This document shows, in pieces, positions 11,330 to 21,319 of a DNA stretch of 64,000 nucleotides (position 1 is its first letter; each line of letters opens with the position of its first letter). The DNA is from Siphonodentalium dalli (taxonomy: Eukaryota; Mollusca; Scaphopoda; Gadilida; Siphonodentaliidae), in assembly GCA_032622095.1 (NCBI GenBank), contig CP136063.1, positions 122,222,723-122,286,722 on the forward strand, in the 5' to 3' direction. Under the pieces are notes generated by a model. That model worked only from the letters and a program-made list of their open reading frames with translations. It searched no databases and had not been told where the DNA came from. The position numbers were made by a program, and so were the translations under genes.

Positions 11330-11890
11330 GGAACATAGCCACCACGTGGCAGATAGCTCATATAACTCTTGCATACATGTGTGCACTGTCACTATATTAA
11401 TGCCCCTAAGGCATCTCACTTGGCCACCGCTGGGCTCGACACGACATACCAGTTTTGATCATTAGTGGTGTTAAGTACCACTGCCACCGCGCGTGGTCAC
11501 AGTCTCCATGTAGTCATGTACCTTCAGCAGATTTGCCACCACGAGGCATTTATTATCTGATAACTGGCTCTTACCTGGGTATATCCTGAGCCAAATCTCC
11601 ACCGCGAGAATTGATGTCATTGCTGCACTGTTATACATGCATTAAATTACATCTGCATGTCAGACATGGCATACTGATTAAAGTGCCACTGCCACCACGA
11701 GGTGTATTAAAGTGCCTCTGCCACCGCGTGGTGTCCATTTGTAGTCCACTATAATGCAGTTGCCACCGCGTGGTATTCATCAACTGACAACTGGCTCTTA
11801 TATCCTGAGCCAAATCTCCACCGCGTGGAATAGGTGACATAACTGGCTCTTATATCCTGAGCCAAATCTCCACTGCGTGGAATACCGATA
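11330..11890 (+). repeat. Array of CCACCGCGTGG palindromes
   Basis: About ten copies of the self-complementary core CCAC-CGC-GTGG, or one-base variants, recur over 560 bases. They lie near 11340, 11418, 11483, 11534, 11600, 11693, 11719, 11763, 11819 and 11869. Between some of them sits GGCTC...GAGCC, another small inverted pair, and at 11758-11787 a CAGTTG/CAACTG stem encloses the core. There is no coding potential. The position upstream of gag suggests a leader with structured RNA or protein-binding sites; this is inference. Confidence 0.65.
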
Positions 11891-12079
11891 GGTGACATTG
11901 CTGCACTGTTATAAATGCATTAAGTTAAATCCGCAAGATAAGTTATATACCGTATGTCTATATAGTACAGAGTACCATGCATATTAAAATGCGCATCCTT
12001 AATTTACCATTTCTCCATATTCAACAAGGAGAGCACTTCTTTGATAAGGATAAAGCCTCTTCTTAAATATTTTGCAGAT

Positions 12080-14184
12080 ATGGCACCAAAACGACGATCA
12101 GTTGCTACTCAGAATGCTCGCTGGAAGAAGTCCAAACGGATGACATCCACCGAAGCAGTGATTGAACGATACCGATATTTAACACTGCAGCAAATTCCGC
12201 ATCTGCCGGCGTGAATGACATTTCACCACTAATGTGGGCAGCTACTAATACACAAGATATACAACCAGTTCAGCAGCATTCAAGCCGCTCCACAGCCCGA
12301 CGCACCACTGCGGTGAACAATGCACATCCAGAAAATGAACTGTTGTCAGAATTTTCCAGGGGAGTACAAACTCGCCCTAGTGCCACAGCTGCACATACAT
12401 GGACTTCTTCTGGCACTACAATGCCAAACATCGAGCAGCATAACTTTCAGGGTGCTCAGGCCATAGACGTACCAGCATTGGTGCAGCAGATAACCGATCA
12501 GGTGCTGCAGACACTGCAGTCGTCCCAGGAGGTGCCACAAACAATTTCATCGGATGGTATTCCGAATACATTTAATTCTATCGGCCAAAGGAATGCAGAA
12601 GTCATGGGGGGCAATTCAGGGTTAAATAATCCCTTTCTTTCGAAATCTGTTCCCCTGGAAGAACCGGTTCGACTCGAGTTGAAAGAAAAAATATGGGCTG
12701 GCGAGTACATAGATCTACATAAACTCCTCCCCTCCTATAAACATGATAAAAGGTCGCAGACCACATGTCCCCCGACTCGAGTGGTAAACTTCATGATTGG
12801 ATTTGTTAGAAGGATACTATTTGCAACAATGTTATACAGTATATAGATGTTGCAAACCACCGCAAAATTTCTTGGACAAAACAACCCGATGAACAAACGC
12901 ATGCAAACGCGAAAAAAATGATATTTTTGTATTAGCTATATAGATGTTGCAAATCACCAACATGTTAGGAACAATATCCCAGAGTTTCAAATCTCTACAT
13001 GTATAACTGTAGGAGGAGTTGATTACACCATGAAGGTACCCAATCTCATCCAAAAGGCAAAAATGTTCCAAATTTTCTAAGTCGAAAAACCCCCAAAAAT
13101 ATGGAAAAAATTATATTTTTTATTAGCTATATAGATGTTGCAAATCACCAACATGTTAGGAACAATATCCCAGAGTTTCAAATCTCTACATTTAAAACTG
13201 TAGGAGGAGTTGGTTACACCATGAAGGTACCCAATCTCATCCAAAAGGCAAAAATGTTCCAAATTTTCTAAGTCGAAAACCCCCCCAAAAATATCGAAAA
13301 AATTATATTTTTGATTAGCTATATAGATGTTGCAAATCACCAACATGTTAGGAACAATATCCCAGAGTTTCAAATCTCTACATATAAAACTGTAGGAGTT
13401 GATTACACCATGAAGGTACCCAATCTCATCCAAAAGGCAAAAATGTTCCAAATTTTCTAAGTCGAAAACCCCCCCCAAAAAAATATGGAAAAAATTATAT
13501 TTTTGATTAGCTATATAGATGTTGCAAATCACCAACATGTTAGGAACAATATCCCAGAGTTTCAAATCTCTACGTTTAATACTGTAGGAGGAGTTGATTA
13601 CACCATGAAGGTACCCAATCTCGGACGCACGGACGCACGGACACACGGACGGACGCACGCACAGACGAGGGTCATTTCTATAGTCCTCCGACGGAAACGT
13701 CGGGGGACAAAAATGAGTCATTCTTCCTCACCATGACTGGCATTGATGAGCACCACAATAATCCGATCTTTTCATGCACTCAAAAACCCAGTAAGGGCAT
13801 CCAATTCTTTGGTCAGTTGGAGGAGGCATTCGATACATTCATGGTGGTTTATTTGGTAAGACGGGGGGATCCGGAAAATATCGTAGCCCGGCAAATGCTA
13901 CGATACAATAAAACAATCAGAAATATTGCCAGAAATAAAGGCGACTGGCTTTGGTATGATAAGGAATTTCGGGTCCTCAAACAACATCATGATATTCCAT
14001 GGACCTTCATCCAAAGTGACATGTGGCTCACAGCCCGAGTGGATAAGTCAGCCGTGGAACCGCAAAAATATAAAAACCTCTCCACCGGGCAACCACGAAA
14101 GGCTTTCAATGTCCCCCTTGGCTTCTGCATTCGCATTCATGAGGGGCTGATTTGTTCTGGTCGTGGTAACTATAAACATACATG
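12080..14184 (+). pseudogene. YR-retrotransposon gag (ORF1), broken by a tandem-repeat insertion
   Basis: The frame opens at ATG 12080 (MAPKRRS, basic), directly after TTTGCAG. A one-base shift near 12190 moves it to the frame that continues to 12765. The segment VPLEEPVRLELKEKIWAGEY (near 12650-12710) is the conserved start of the gag core in DIRS/Ngaro ORF1. The core resumes after the insertion (12766-13709) with about 150 residues that include GDWLWYDKEFR. A cysteine/histidine zinc knuckle begins near 14156. An in-frame TGA at 14183 stands where a cysteine of that knuckle is expected. The copy is clearly dead. Confidence 0.75.
12766..13709. repeat. Tandem-repeat element with TGTCCCCCGAC ends
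   Basis: The insert starts TGTCCCCCGAC and ends GTCGGGGGACA, an 11-bp inverted pair. The core is about four tandem units of roughly 190 bases. Units start at ATTAGCTATATAGATG at 12931, 13122, 13312 and 13506, and a partial unit comes before them. After the last unit come a GGACGCAC-type microsatellite (13624-13665) and a terminal hairpin (CCGACGGAAACGTCGG). It splits the gag reading frame. No clear target duplication is seen. The architecture resembles the tandem-repeat-cored non-autonomous elements reported from bivalves (pearl/Helitron-related). The long minus-strand frame across it is only a periodic artefact. Confidence 0.8.
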
Positions 14185-15015
14185 ATACCTATGCGATTCA
14201 TCAGGCATATCAGCCACTCACCCGGCGAATCATTGTCAAATCTGCCAATTGGAACCAGCCCTTTCGTTTTCGCAAACACGATAACCGTCCACCGGGAGAG
14301 CCAACCGGACAGTCCAAACGTTAACGTCCAGGTTATCAATAATCATCCTGCTTGCAATACAGACCAAATTCCAATCTCAACACCAATTCTGGTTAGGCTG
14401 CTAGTCGCTCTACTTAAGGGTTATAATTTGGCTAAGCTCAACTTTCTACAAATTGGCTTTACATCGGGCTTTCGCGTGGGTTATTTCGGTCCTGAATTTT
14501 CACAAATGTCAGGGAATTTGAAATCAGCCGATGAAAAGGCAGTGGTGGTGGATAACAAATTGTGCAAAGAACTCGCAGCAGGCCGAATCGCGGGCCCAAT
14601 TGTCACCCCTCCATTTAAGAACTTTAGGGTGTCTCCCTTGGGACTTGTTCCTAAGAAAACAATGAATGAATATCGTTTAATCCACCATTTATCATACCCG
14701 GACGGGACTTCAATTAATGATGGTATTCCGGCAGAATATTCTACCGTTCAGTATCATACAGTGATCGATGCTGGACGCTTGATTAAGACAGCTGGAATAT
14801 CAGCATACTATGCATGTACTGATGTTTATCAAGCTTTCCGCAACCTTGCCGTGGATATGAGCTCGAAATTGGTCAATACATTCTTATCAGCATTGGGTTT
14901 TTATCACAAAAATAGGCATTTACCTGACCCTACACAAAACTTCATGGTTAGAAAAGCCATGGCAGGTTTGTCTCGATTGTCACCTTCAGCAGACGTGCGC
15001 TTTCCCATTAATAGA
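14185..15015 (+). pseudogene. YR-retrotransposon RT start fused to tyrosine-recombinase N terminus
   Basis: The open frame from 14182 contains the DIRS/Ngaro ORF2 opening (TPI..., then GFTSGF with RVGYFGPE, near 14390-14500) and RT blocks EYRLIHHLSYP and NDGIP (near 14670-14730). RT motif A appears as TDVYQAFRNLAVD (near 14820-14856). Straight after it the frame becomes the N-terminal domain of a tyrosine recombinase (TFLSALGFYHKN, then LSPSADVRFPINR). The rest of RT, including the YxDD box, and the RNase H domain are missing, so an in-frame internal deletion near 14855-14865 joined the two. The frame is then cut at 15015 by the Gypsy insertion. Confidence 0.75.
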
Positions 15016-15177
15016 TGTGTTACTATGTATTATTCTAGCGTTCTGTATGAGTCGCTGATATGAACGACCTATTATTTAGATGGGATTCTAACAAGTTTAT
15101 TTTCCGTATCACGTTCAGTACAGAGTTCAACTAAAGTCATCTTATTCCATGATAATTGTCTTGGTGAGATCATAACA
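15016..15177 (+). repeat. Left LTR of Gypsy element
   Basis: Starts TGTGTTACTATG and ends GATCATAACA, followed by the TGG of the primer-binding site. It has a 5-base extra segment (TTCAG region near 15114) relative to the right LTR. Confidence 0.9.
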
Positions 15178-15282
15178 TGGCGTCGTCTACAGTTATATCA
15201 TAACGGACTCATAGATTACATGAATCTAAATTTCCTTGCTGAACTGACAAAACTTGATTCTAATTGACCACGTGCTCCGTCT

Positions 15283-17049
15283 ATGATGGCACAGGCACCA
15301 GACCAGCAACCACCCGCTGTAGTTGCTTTCAATTATGCAACGTCTCCACTAATGCCGCAAAAATTGGACATCACGATCGACTGCGGTGAAAGTTTCACTC
15401 TCTGGAAACAAAGGTGGAACGATTACAGTAAATTGTCCAACCTCGACAAGCAGCCAGGTGAAATTCAAATGGCTTTATTCAGGTCATGCCTCTCAAATGA
15501 AACGTTGAAAGTTGTTTTAAACTTGAATCTGCCAGTTGATAAGAAGAACGTCCCAACTGAGATCATTAAGGCCCTTCATCTTCATGTGCATGGACAATTG
15601 AATATCGTTATAGAACGCAGAAATTTCAATTTACGAACCCAAAGTGAAGATGAACATTTCGATGACTATGTGACCGACCTGAGGGAACTTGCAAAAACGT
15701 GTTCATTTTGCGACGCATGTGAAGAGTCATTGATCCGAGAACGAATCGTTACGGGCATACAAGATTCCGATACGATAGAACGGTTACTTGTTGAGAAGGA
15801 TGTCGACCTTACGCGTGCGATTGCTATATGTCGCGCAGAGGAAGCTGCGAAACGACACCGCAAAGAGATTACTGGCGATTCCAATGACATTTGTGCAATA
15901 TCACAATATAAACGGGAACGGAATAAAAAACAGCAATTTTCGCGAGACTATAAAGGTACACCGAAAACGACGATTTGTGAAAAATGTACGAAACAACATG
16001 CTCAGAACGCTCGTTGTCCAGCGTTTAATTCACATTGCGCAGTTTGCTTGTGCAAGGGACATTGGGCTAAATCAAAATTGTGCCAAGGAAAAGGAACAGT
16101 CTCATCGCAAAAACATGTTTCTGTCATACATTTCGGGCCCCTGTTAGCTCCAATATCGCACAGAAAAGCACCTACGATTGATGTTCTGGTTGGAGGCAAA
16201 ATAACTAATGGCAAGATAATTCAAGCAGTTCCAGATACTGGGGCTGAGGGATCAGCCTGTGGGTTGGATGTACTTTGCCAACTCGAGATTGATCTGCTGA
16301 ATCTGCGACCAACTACTGCTTCTTTGTGTGCCGCAGATAACCGAGAAATTGAGCAACCGGGAGAATTTGATGCTGAAATTGTGTGTGGATCTTATCGTGT
16401 TAAAGATACCATTCACGTGTTGCAAGGCACAACAGGGTTATACATGTCATGGATAACGTCACGAGACCTTGGCATCATTCCAGAGGACTATCCAGCACAG
16501 AGAGGAGGTAAAATGTTGAAACCTATGATGTATCGTGCGGAAAACGACAGATTACTCGCGAGCGATCATATGCATGCGACTACTGCTTTGCCTGATGGTT
16601 ATTGTGAAGCGACGACTTCTACTAGTATAACCAGTGTACAAGGGAACACTTTTGTTAATGATCGGAAACATGTTGACATCGGAGCATCAACAGGCCATAC
16701 GCATGTGACAAACGCGATTACGGAGACAAACGCGATAACCACAGACCGTATGCATGCGACCAGCGAAATAAGCGAATCTGTAACTCTTCGAGAGCAGTTC
16801 ATGGCGGAATTTCCCATTGTGTTCGATCGTGAGATCCGCGCTATGCCCAATGAGCAATTTAAAATCGAACTCCAGGACAATCACATTCCTTTCTGTGTAA
16901 AAGCACCACGCACCATTCCTTATGCATATCGAGATAAACTTCAAAAAGGAATCATAGTTCCAGTAACAGATCCTACCGAATGGTGTGCCCCAATTGTAGT
17001 GGCCCCAAAAAAACATTCAGGGACGATATTCGCCTATGTGTCGACTTGA
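15283..17049 (+). CDS. Gypsy gag-protease and start of RT
   Basis: ATG at 15283 (a second follows at 15286) opens 588 codons. Residues 20-200 are a retrotransposon gag domain. Near residues 231-266 lie cysteine/histidine pairs (CEKC, then CAVCLCKGHW) of the nucleocapsid. The protease has D-T-G-A at about residue 318, the expected catalytic triad residue set. The RT N terminus starts near residue 510, with the substrate-contacting region around GIIVPVTDPTEW. The frame is lost in an A7 run (17007-17013): one base gained or lost moves the RT into the next frame, so the last dozen residues are not RT. This could be a mutation or, less likely, programmed frameshifting, which would be unusual at this place. 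Confidence 0.88.
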   Translation: MMAQAPDQQPPAVVAFNYATSPLMPQKLDITIDCGESFTLWKQRWNDYSKLSNLDKQPGEIQMALFRSCLSNETLKVVLNLNLPVDKKNVPTEIIKALHLHVHGQLNIVIERRNFNLRTQSEDEHFDDYVTDLRELAKTCSFCDACEESLIRERIVTGIQDSDTIERLLVEKDVDLTRAIAICRAEEAAKRHRKEITGDSNDICAISQYKRERNKKQQFSRDYKGTPKTTICEKCTKQHAQNARCPAFNSHCAVCLCKGHWAKSKLCQGKGTVSSQKHVSVIHFGPLLAPISHRKAPTIDVLVGGKITNGKIIQAVPDTGAEGSACGLDVLCQLEIDLLNLRPTTASLCAADNREIEQPGEFDAEIVCGSYRVKDTIHVLQGTTGLYMSWITSRDLGIIPEDYPAQRGGKMLKPMMYRAENDRLLASDHMHATTALPDGYCEATTSTSITSVQGNTFVNDRKHVDIGASTGHTHVTNAITETNAITTDRMHATSEISESVTLREQFMAEFPIVFDREIRAMPNEQFKIELQDNHIPFCVKAPRTIPYAYRDKLQKGIIVPVTDPTEWCAPIVVAPKKHSGTIFAYVST

Positions 17050-17655
17050 ACCAGTTTGTTCAACGGGAGCGATACCAATCCCCGTCTCCACAGGAAGCTG
17101 TTGCGGACATGGCAGCTACAAACGCTCGTTTCTTCGCATCATTTGATTGTCTCAGTGGCTACTGGCAGTGCCCTCTGTCTCCCGACAGTCAACATCTGAC
17201 AACATTTATCACCCCTTTTGGACGGTTCATGTTTTTACGGGCTCCATTTGGAATTTGTTCTATATCCGAACACTACAATAGGCGGATGGACGAAGCTCTC
17301 ACTGGAATACCGAGACATCAGAAAATTGTTGATGATTTTGTGGCATATGATGACTCACTCGAATCGCACATGACACATGTACGTCAGATTCTAACCCGTT
17401 GTTCGCAGAAGGGAATTTCGTTGAATCCTGATAAATTCGTTGTCGGTGAATCCGAAGTTACGTTCTGCGGTTACAGAATAAACGACAAAGGATATACAAT
17501 CAGTTCTGATATTACAGAAGCTATCAGTGACTTCCCAGTTCCAAAGAACATAACTGGTCTCAGATCATTTTTTGGGCTGGCGAACCAGTTGGCTGGCTTT
17601 ACTAATCAGATTGCCAAATATCTAGACCCTTTACGACCACTTCTCAAGATTTCTA
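17008..17655 (+). pseudogene. Gypsy reverse transcriptase (palm region)
   Basis: The frame continues RT from the A7 run: RLCVDLNQFV, then FDCLSGYWQCPL (motif A), PFGRFMFLRAPFGI and the catalytic VDDFVAYDD (near 17328-17355, the YxDD equivalent with two Asp). Connection-domain residues run to LRPLLK near 17646. The frame then closes out of phase. About 80 residues of the RNase H N-terminal part, with its first catalytic acids, are missing at this point. This is a deletion and not just a frameshift. Confidence 0.85.
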
Positions 17656-19182
17656 TCCGCAGCGGAAACTCGGTATGCCATGATTGAACTGGAGATGTTA
17701 GCAGCCGTGTGGGCAGTTCAAAAATTTCGAATTTTCCTGAAAGGACTGTCAAAATTTGAACTCGTTACGGATCATCGACCACTTGTGCCAATATTAAATA
17801 GTTATTGTTTGAGTGACATTGACAATCCTCGACTACAAACTATGCGAATGAAGCTGATGCGATATCAATTCCACACGACGTGGATTCCTGGAACTAAATT
17901 GTCTGCTGCAGATGCTTTGAGCCGCAACCAAATAAAGGACCCTGATAACGAGGACCAGATTTTAGAGCAAGAGTTTGAGTACAGTTTGAGATCCATTATG
18001 ATCCAGTCTATATCAGATGATATTGTCGAGGAGGACCTCCATCTTGAAGCTGTAAAAAACGTTTCAAGTGACGATGACGAATATCAGGAACTGTATTCAG
18101 TTGTCGAGAAAGGATTTCCAGACGACAAGAAAGACTTATCACTTGCTCTCCGTCAATACTGGGCCGTACGCGATCGACTTACAGTTGACAATGGCTATAT
18201 CGTGTGTGGCTGCCGATTAGTAATTCCAAAAGAAATGAGGAAAAACATTCTGACTAAACTGCATACAAGCCACCAAGGGATTGAACGTTCGAAGCGCAGG
18301 GCTCGCTTGACTGTTTATTGGCCAGGAATTGATGCAGATATAGATAGGACTGTACGATCCTGTAGGATTTGCAGTGAACGCCTTCCTTCTCAGTGCCAGG
18401 AGCCAATAAAACAACATCCGGTTCCTAGCCGAGTGTTTGAACACATGTGTTCAGATTTGTTTACATCAAATGGATGTCAGTATCTGATAATAACAGATGT
18501 CAAGTCTGGCTGGCCGTCTATTTTTAACTTGGGAAAAGAAGCAACTTCAGTTAAACTGATCGAGTCTTGCAAAAAGGCATTCACTGATACGGCAATTCCG
18601 ACAATTCTATATAGTGATAATGGACCGCAGTATGCATCTCGTGTTTTCCAGACATTTCTATAAGACTGGGGTGTTCGGCACATTATTTCGTCACCGCGAT
18701 ATCCGCAGTCCAATTCTCACGCGGAGGCAAGTGTCAAAGCAATGAAACATCTTCTTCAGTCGGCGTTTCGACCAGGTGAAAAATCAGTTGATATGGACCA
18801 TTGGCAAAAAGGACTATTACAATGGAGAAATACGCCACGCAACGATGGACGATCACCTGCGCAGATAGTTTTCAGACACCCTGCTCGAGATACGCTCCCT
18901 GTCCATAAACGCGCTTTTGCGCCAGAATGGCAAATGTCAATCAAAACCGCTGACGAGAACGCGTTGCAAATTCGAGATAAACTTGAGCAACACTATAACA
19001 GGAAGTCGAGGTGTTTACCTGAATTAACTGTTGGAAGTAAAGTTGCAGTCCAGTGTCATAAGACCAAGCGGTGGGACATATACGGGACAGTGATTGAAAT
19101 CGGGACCAATCGCGATTATCTTGTGAAGCTTCCTTCAGGGCGTGTATGGCGACGAAACCGTCGTTTCCTCCGCAAACGATAA
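17644..19182 (+). pseudogene. Gypsy RNase H remnant and integrase, one in-frame stop
   Basis: The frame opens with the C-terminal part of RNase H (SRFLSAAETRYAMIELEMLA, near 17644-17703) up to DALSRNQ. The integrase follows: the zinc-binding H-x3-H...C-x2-C (HTSHQ ... CRIC, near 18262-18375), and the core D-D-E with Asp near 18454-18500, Asp in DNGPQYAS near 18618, and Glu in SHAEASVK near 18726. A TAA at 18661 interrupts the core between the second Asp and the Glu; the same frame then runs to 19182. A basic C-terminal region (VWRRNRRFLRKR) ends it. The usual catalytic residues are present but the stop makes the protein unlikely to be made whole. Confidence 0.87.
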
Positions 19183-19404
19183 GCCACCCAAATCAATCAC
19201 CGGCTAACATCAGTAGCAGTTCAACGGGCCCACTGACTCCACCCACGGTAGATGTCCCTCGACGGAGCGGTCGTACAAGACATCAACCCCGACGACTGAT
19301 CGAGGAACTGTAAGATGTTACTACATGTGTGAACGTAACTGACAAAACTGTTCATTGTAATTTCGTCACGTCACACACAAAAGAGACAGAGAGAGAAAGA
19401 GAGA

Positions 19405-19561
19405 TGTGTTACTATGTATTATTCTAGCGTTCTGTATCAGTCGCTGATATGAACAACCTATTATTTAGATGGGATTCTAACAAGTTTATTTTCCGTATCA
19501 CGTACAGAGTTCAATTAAAGTCATCTTATTCCATGATAATTGTCTTGGTGAGATCATAACA
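19405..19561 (+). repeat. Right LTR of Gypsy element
   Basis: A 157-base direct copy of 15016-15177, preceded by the purine tract at 19380-19404 and followed by the target duplication ATAGA. Confidence 0.9.
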
Positions 19562-19656
19562 ATAGACCAATTCTACATCAGTTAGTAGAGATGGTCACTC
19601 GCTGTGTCACCACTTCATACAGCTCAAAACTTTATAGGGGCTTGTTCCTTTTGGCA

Positions 19657-20779
19657 TAGGGTCCTGCGAATATTCGATATTCGATTCGAGATTCGATTCG
19701 AAAGTCAAATTCGATTCGAATTCGAGTCGAAATTGCCAACTCGAAATTTCGAATATACACTGATAGAAACGTAGGCTGTTTACGGACAAGTACACACGTC
19801 GATCTTAGCTGTTTTTTTTGCCATATAATTAGAGAAAATGATGTATATATGCACCTTCTAATTCTTATTGTACGTCGCGATTATATATATTAAATATAAT
19901 AAGCAATTAGCCACTATAGGACGACTAAATACGTCTGAATTCTAGCTTTGAACAAGGTAGCCAAAAGCTCGGAGATCGCCGATGGTCCGACGACGCGCGT
20001 AAATTATAATAGCTATGAGACAGAGCAACCTCTAGCGTTATCCGCCGTCTATCTGTCTCAGATTCTGCATCATGTAATATAGCTGAGAATTTAAACAACA
20101 CGGTATTAAAAACTGCATTTTGGCCGTATTTTCTTTTGATGTTGACTTTCAGTTTCGGAGCATTCCTTGACAGTTGACAATATGTCCGTTATTCATGTTT
20201 ATTTTAAACATGATAAAGCTGCAGGCAGGGACTTACACGTGTGATGGATGCAAAATGGTATATAAATCGCAAGCATCTGGGACAACGATCCATCTATGGA
20301 ATCATTTGTCCAATAAGGATCCATGCAGCACTACAAAAACAGGCTACCCTGCTACTGTTGTTGCATCTTCAAGTTTATAACAATGGGTGATTCCAAATGT
20401 CGATTTGAAATTTTACATATACATGTAAACTGTATAAATTTTGCGTGATTTTGGTTCCGATAATCAGTTTAGTGGTTATATATTAATCGTCGTGACGGCC
20501 GCATGGACGTTTTAATCTGTTTTTTTTCTCTCGTCAGTTATCATTTGAAGTTAATAGTATTGCAAACGACGGTTCATCGCCACATAAGTTATGATGGAAC
20601 TTCGTGCATGTAGTTCATAGAACGTTACACAAATCGACTAATCGTTGACAAAACATGCCCAATTGAGAATGTAACACACAGATATGATTCGATTTGATAT
20701 TCGATTCGATATTCGATTCGATTTCCTGAACTCGATTCGATATTCGATTCGATCAAAATCTCCAATTCGCAGGACCCTA
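19657..20779. mobile_element. hAT-type non-autonomous element
   Basis: The ends TAGGGTCCTGCGAAT and ATTCGCAGGACCCTA are inverted repeats, flanked by the 8-bp direct repeat TTTTGGCA (19649-19656 and 20780-20787). An 8-bp duplication is diagnostic for hAT elements. Sub-terminal regions are rich in ATTCGAT words (19670-19750 and 20680-20765). The only protein trace is a BED-type zinc finger. No hAT transposase core with a dimerisation domain is present. Confidence 0.88.
20174..20380 (+). pseudogene. BED zinc-finger fragment of a hAT transposase
   Basis: A 68-codon frame contains C-x2-C (CDGC), an aromatic residue, then two histidines in the order of a BED finger (HLWNHLSNKDPC). BED fingers form the N terminus of many hAT transposases, which fits its place inside a hAT element. 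The catalytic part is gone. In-frame ATGs occur at 20174 and 20210; the natural start is unclear. Confidence 0.6.
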
Positions 20780-21319
20780 TTTTGGCATATTATGCATTTG
20801 CACGAATAGGCGAACTTTGCATACGACACCACTCAGAACTCCACAGTGCTTCAACGCGATGATCTCACATTTACACAGACTGGCATGTGTATTAGATTCC
20901 GAACATTCAAACATAATTTAAATCAGCGTCCTCACTATATTTCAGTTTCTCGACAAACTAATAAGGTCTTTTGTCCGGTCCTACTGCTGTCTCAGTATTG
21001 CATGATCCACGGCGAATATCCGGGCCCTCTCTTTCTCTCAGGTCGTGGCAGTCCAATCACCACACACGAATTCGATCAGGTTCTCAAACGAACCTTACGC
21101 CTGTGTAACCTCGACCTAGATATGTATAAAGGCCATAGTTTTCGAATAGGCGCAGCCACTGATGTGGCAGCAAATGGCCTTTCGGATGCCCAAATTCGTG
21201 CACTAGGGCGATGGAAATCCAATGCTTTTCGGCAGTACATACGACCTGCCTCACTAACGTAGTTTGTCAAGTCTCACAATATTTCGTGCAATGGAAATAC
21301 AACTATACCATTACCACTA

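Larger units (their letters stand above)
15011..19566 (+). mobile_element. Ty3/Gypsy LTR retrotransposon with short LTRs
   Basis: LTRs of 162 and 157 bases (15016-15177 and 19405-19561) begin TGTG, end ACA and are flanked by ATAGA on both sides (15011-15015 and 19562-19566). The primer-binding site starts TGG directly after the left LTR (15178). A long purine tract (AGAGACAGAGAGAGAAAGAG) precedes the right LTR. Gene order is gag, protease, RT, RNase H, integrase, that is, Gypsy order. The LTRs differ by about three substitutions and one 5-base indel, so the insertion is fairly young. Even so the body has a homopolymer frameshift, an RNase H deletion and an integrase stop. It sits inside the recombinase gene of the YR element. 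Confidence 0.93.
19567..21261 (+). pseudogene. Tyrosine recombinase of YR retrotransposon, split by hAT insertion
   Basis: The coding sequence continues in frame from 15015 across the Gypsy insertion, then is cut at 19656 by a hAT element and resumes at 20788. The segment FARIGEL (near 20798) holds the first catalytic Arg of the family. A one-base shift lies near 20830. The catalytic box HSFRIG (H-x-x-R, near 21134) and WKSNAFRQYIR with the Tyr nucleophile (near 21212-21244) are intact. It closes with TAG at 21260. The family recombines circular element DNA into the host without target duplication. The pieces are readable, but the copy is inactive. Confidence 0.85.

Noticed and set aside
13077-13721. 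214-codon minus-strand frame with internal repeats
   Set aside because: It follows the period of the tandem array, whose unit length keeps the frame open. It is not a protein repeat under selection as far as can be seen.
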